A stretch of 20,630 nt of DNA from Carex sylvatica (Eukaryota > Streptophyta > Magnoliopsida > Poales > Cyperaceae): NCBI GenBank assembly GCA_964058845.1, contig CAXKVR010000947.1, positions 1-20,630 on the forward strand. The letters run 5' to 3'. Shown here piece by piece: positions 19,945 to 20,630 of the stretch; the first letter of the stretch is position 1, and each line of letters starts with the position of its first letter. The position numbers and the translations under genes were made by a program. The notes under the pieces were generated by a model. It was not told where the DNA came from. It saw only the letters and a program-made list of their open reading frames with translations, and did not search any database.

Positions 19945-20630
19945 GATTGAAACATAAAATGCCGAAGTTGACTCAAATTTTAACAATCATAAACTAAAAT
20001 TCTAACCACTAAATTATAAATACACAGTTAACATCTTGCAAAAAAAGGTTAATCATCTAATCAAATTTTAAAAAAAATAATTAAGTTTTATTATATAATT
20101 AAATTTTCAAATCATAAAAGGGCCAAGTAGCCGTAAATTGGAGAAAAATGAGAAGGATGTAATAGTAAATTAGTAATACCTATTTTTGAACATAAATTTA
20201 TGGAGTAGAACTAGGGTGTTCTTAAGTTCATCAAGTCTCTTGGTGAACTCAAGTCTAAAATCCATTGAATTGATTTCAAACGACTAAATCAAAGCACAGT
20301 CAAGAAGACATTGAATCAAACCGGACTGAGAACTGAATCAACTGAACTGGAACAGTCACTGTTCAGAGGAATGTGCAGCTGAGAAGGTATTGAATCAAAC
20401 TAAATCAACCGAACTGAACCAGTCACCTCTTAGAGAAACAATCATTGTGAAAGCCAAAAAAACAAGCTTGAAAGCAAGAGAGGAACAAAGAAAAAAGAAA
20501 AAAGAAAAGAGAATATTTTAACATCAAAACACGCATCTTATTTATATGAAGCTTGGAAGCGGAGGAATCACCTTTTCTCTTGCCTCTCAAAGCCGTTAAG
20601 ATTCGGTGCCTCGACCTGTCTAGTTTTTTG
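19945..20630. other. Unpaired right-end segment
   Basis: The partner positions of this segment would lie before base 1, so it may be outer arm or unique flank. It holds no clear gene. It contains a G-U-tolerant 10-bp hairpin (20226-20248), imperfect direct repeats (20310-20435), a purine-rich tract (about 20478-20513) and a TATA-like TTATTTATATG at about 20538, followed by a GC-richer leader-like end. The overall look could be a promoter or an LTR U3/R region, but no LTR end or primer-binding site is visible. Confidence 0.4.
20310..20435. repeat. Imperfect direct repeat pair
   Basis: 20310-20368 and 20389-20435 share ATTGAATCAAAC, AATCAAC(T/C)GAACTG and CAGTCAC followed by a (C/T)AGAG end, with small gaps between blocks. 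They are separated by 20 bp. Such repeats are common in promoters and LTR U3 regions. Confidence 0.6.

Noticed and set aside
1..20630. tRNA, rRNA, CRISPR array, or organelle DNA
   Set aside because: No tRNA-like box pair, rRNA block or regularly spaced repeat was seen. Introns and retroelement-like content fit nuclear plant DNA, not plastid DNA.

Overview
The window looks like nuclear DNA of a flowering plant. It is very AT-rich, with long poly-A/T tracts, spliceosomal GT-AG introns, a plant-type Smr-domain gene fragment, a zinc-knuckle/DUF4283-like retroelement-type ORF and small foldback elements. No bacterial operon, rRNA, tRNA or CRISPR was seen. The species cannot be fixed from the sequence.

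The overriding feature is a giant inverted repeat. Base i pairs with base 19945-i, so 1-9937 (left arm) is the reverse complement of 10008-19944 (right arm), around an asymmetric spacer of about 70 bp (9938-10007). Reading most of the two arms against each other by eye, I found one internal substitution (9510 versus 10435) and one more near the centre (9928 versus 10017). Every gene-like feature is therefore present twice, in mirror image. The outer end of the palindrome is not visible: the window begins inside or at the end of the left arm, and 19945-20630 has no partner only because its partner position would lie before base 1.

Layout of the right arm, reading outward from the centre (the left arm is its mirror on the minus strand): a 20-bp minisatellite and a perfect heat-shock-element-like site; a TATA box, pyrimidine-rich leader and probable 5'-UTR intron (10505-11101); a decayed zinc-knuckle region with an in-frame TGA (11287-11445); an intact 413-codon ORF in the same frame with a DUF4283-like core (11446-12687); three spliced exons of a DUF1771-Smr protein, cut off inside the Smr domain (12874-13478); then about 6.4 kb of AT-rich DNA. 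That outer part holds a promoter-like patch, a perfect short hairpin, a TATCCG-rich dispersed repeat and a diverged foldback (MITE-like) element. The unpaired 686 bp at the right end carry imperfect direct repeats and a TATA-like sequence.

Taken together this is a head-to-head pair of identical, outward-pointing gene units sharing a central promoter region of about 1.1 kb. Two readings stay open. It may be a very young (or gene-converted) natural palindrome, whose read-through transcript would be a hairpin of about 10 kb and a strong small-RNA source. Or it may be a fold-back artefact of library preparation or assembly. The near-total identity and the start of the window inside the arm fit the artefact; the spacer and the few mismatches do not settle it. 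The most informative gene-level features are the truncated Smr gene, whose reading frame is maintained across two introns, and the zinc-knuckle ORF broken by a stop at a CpG-type position.
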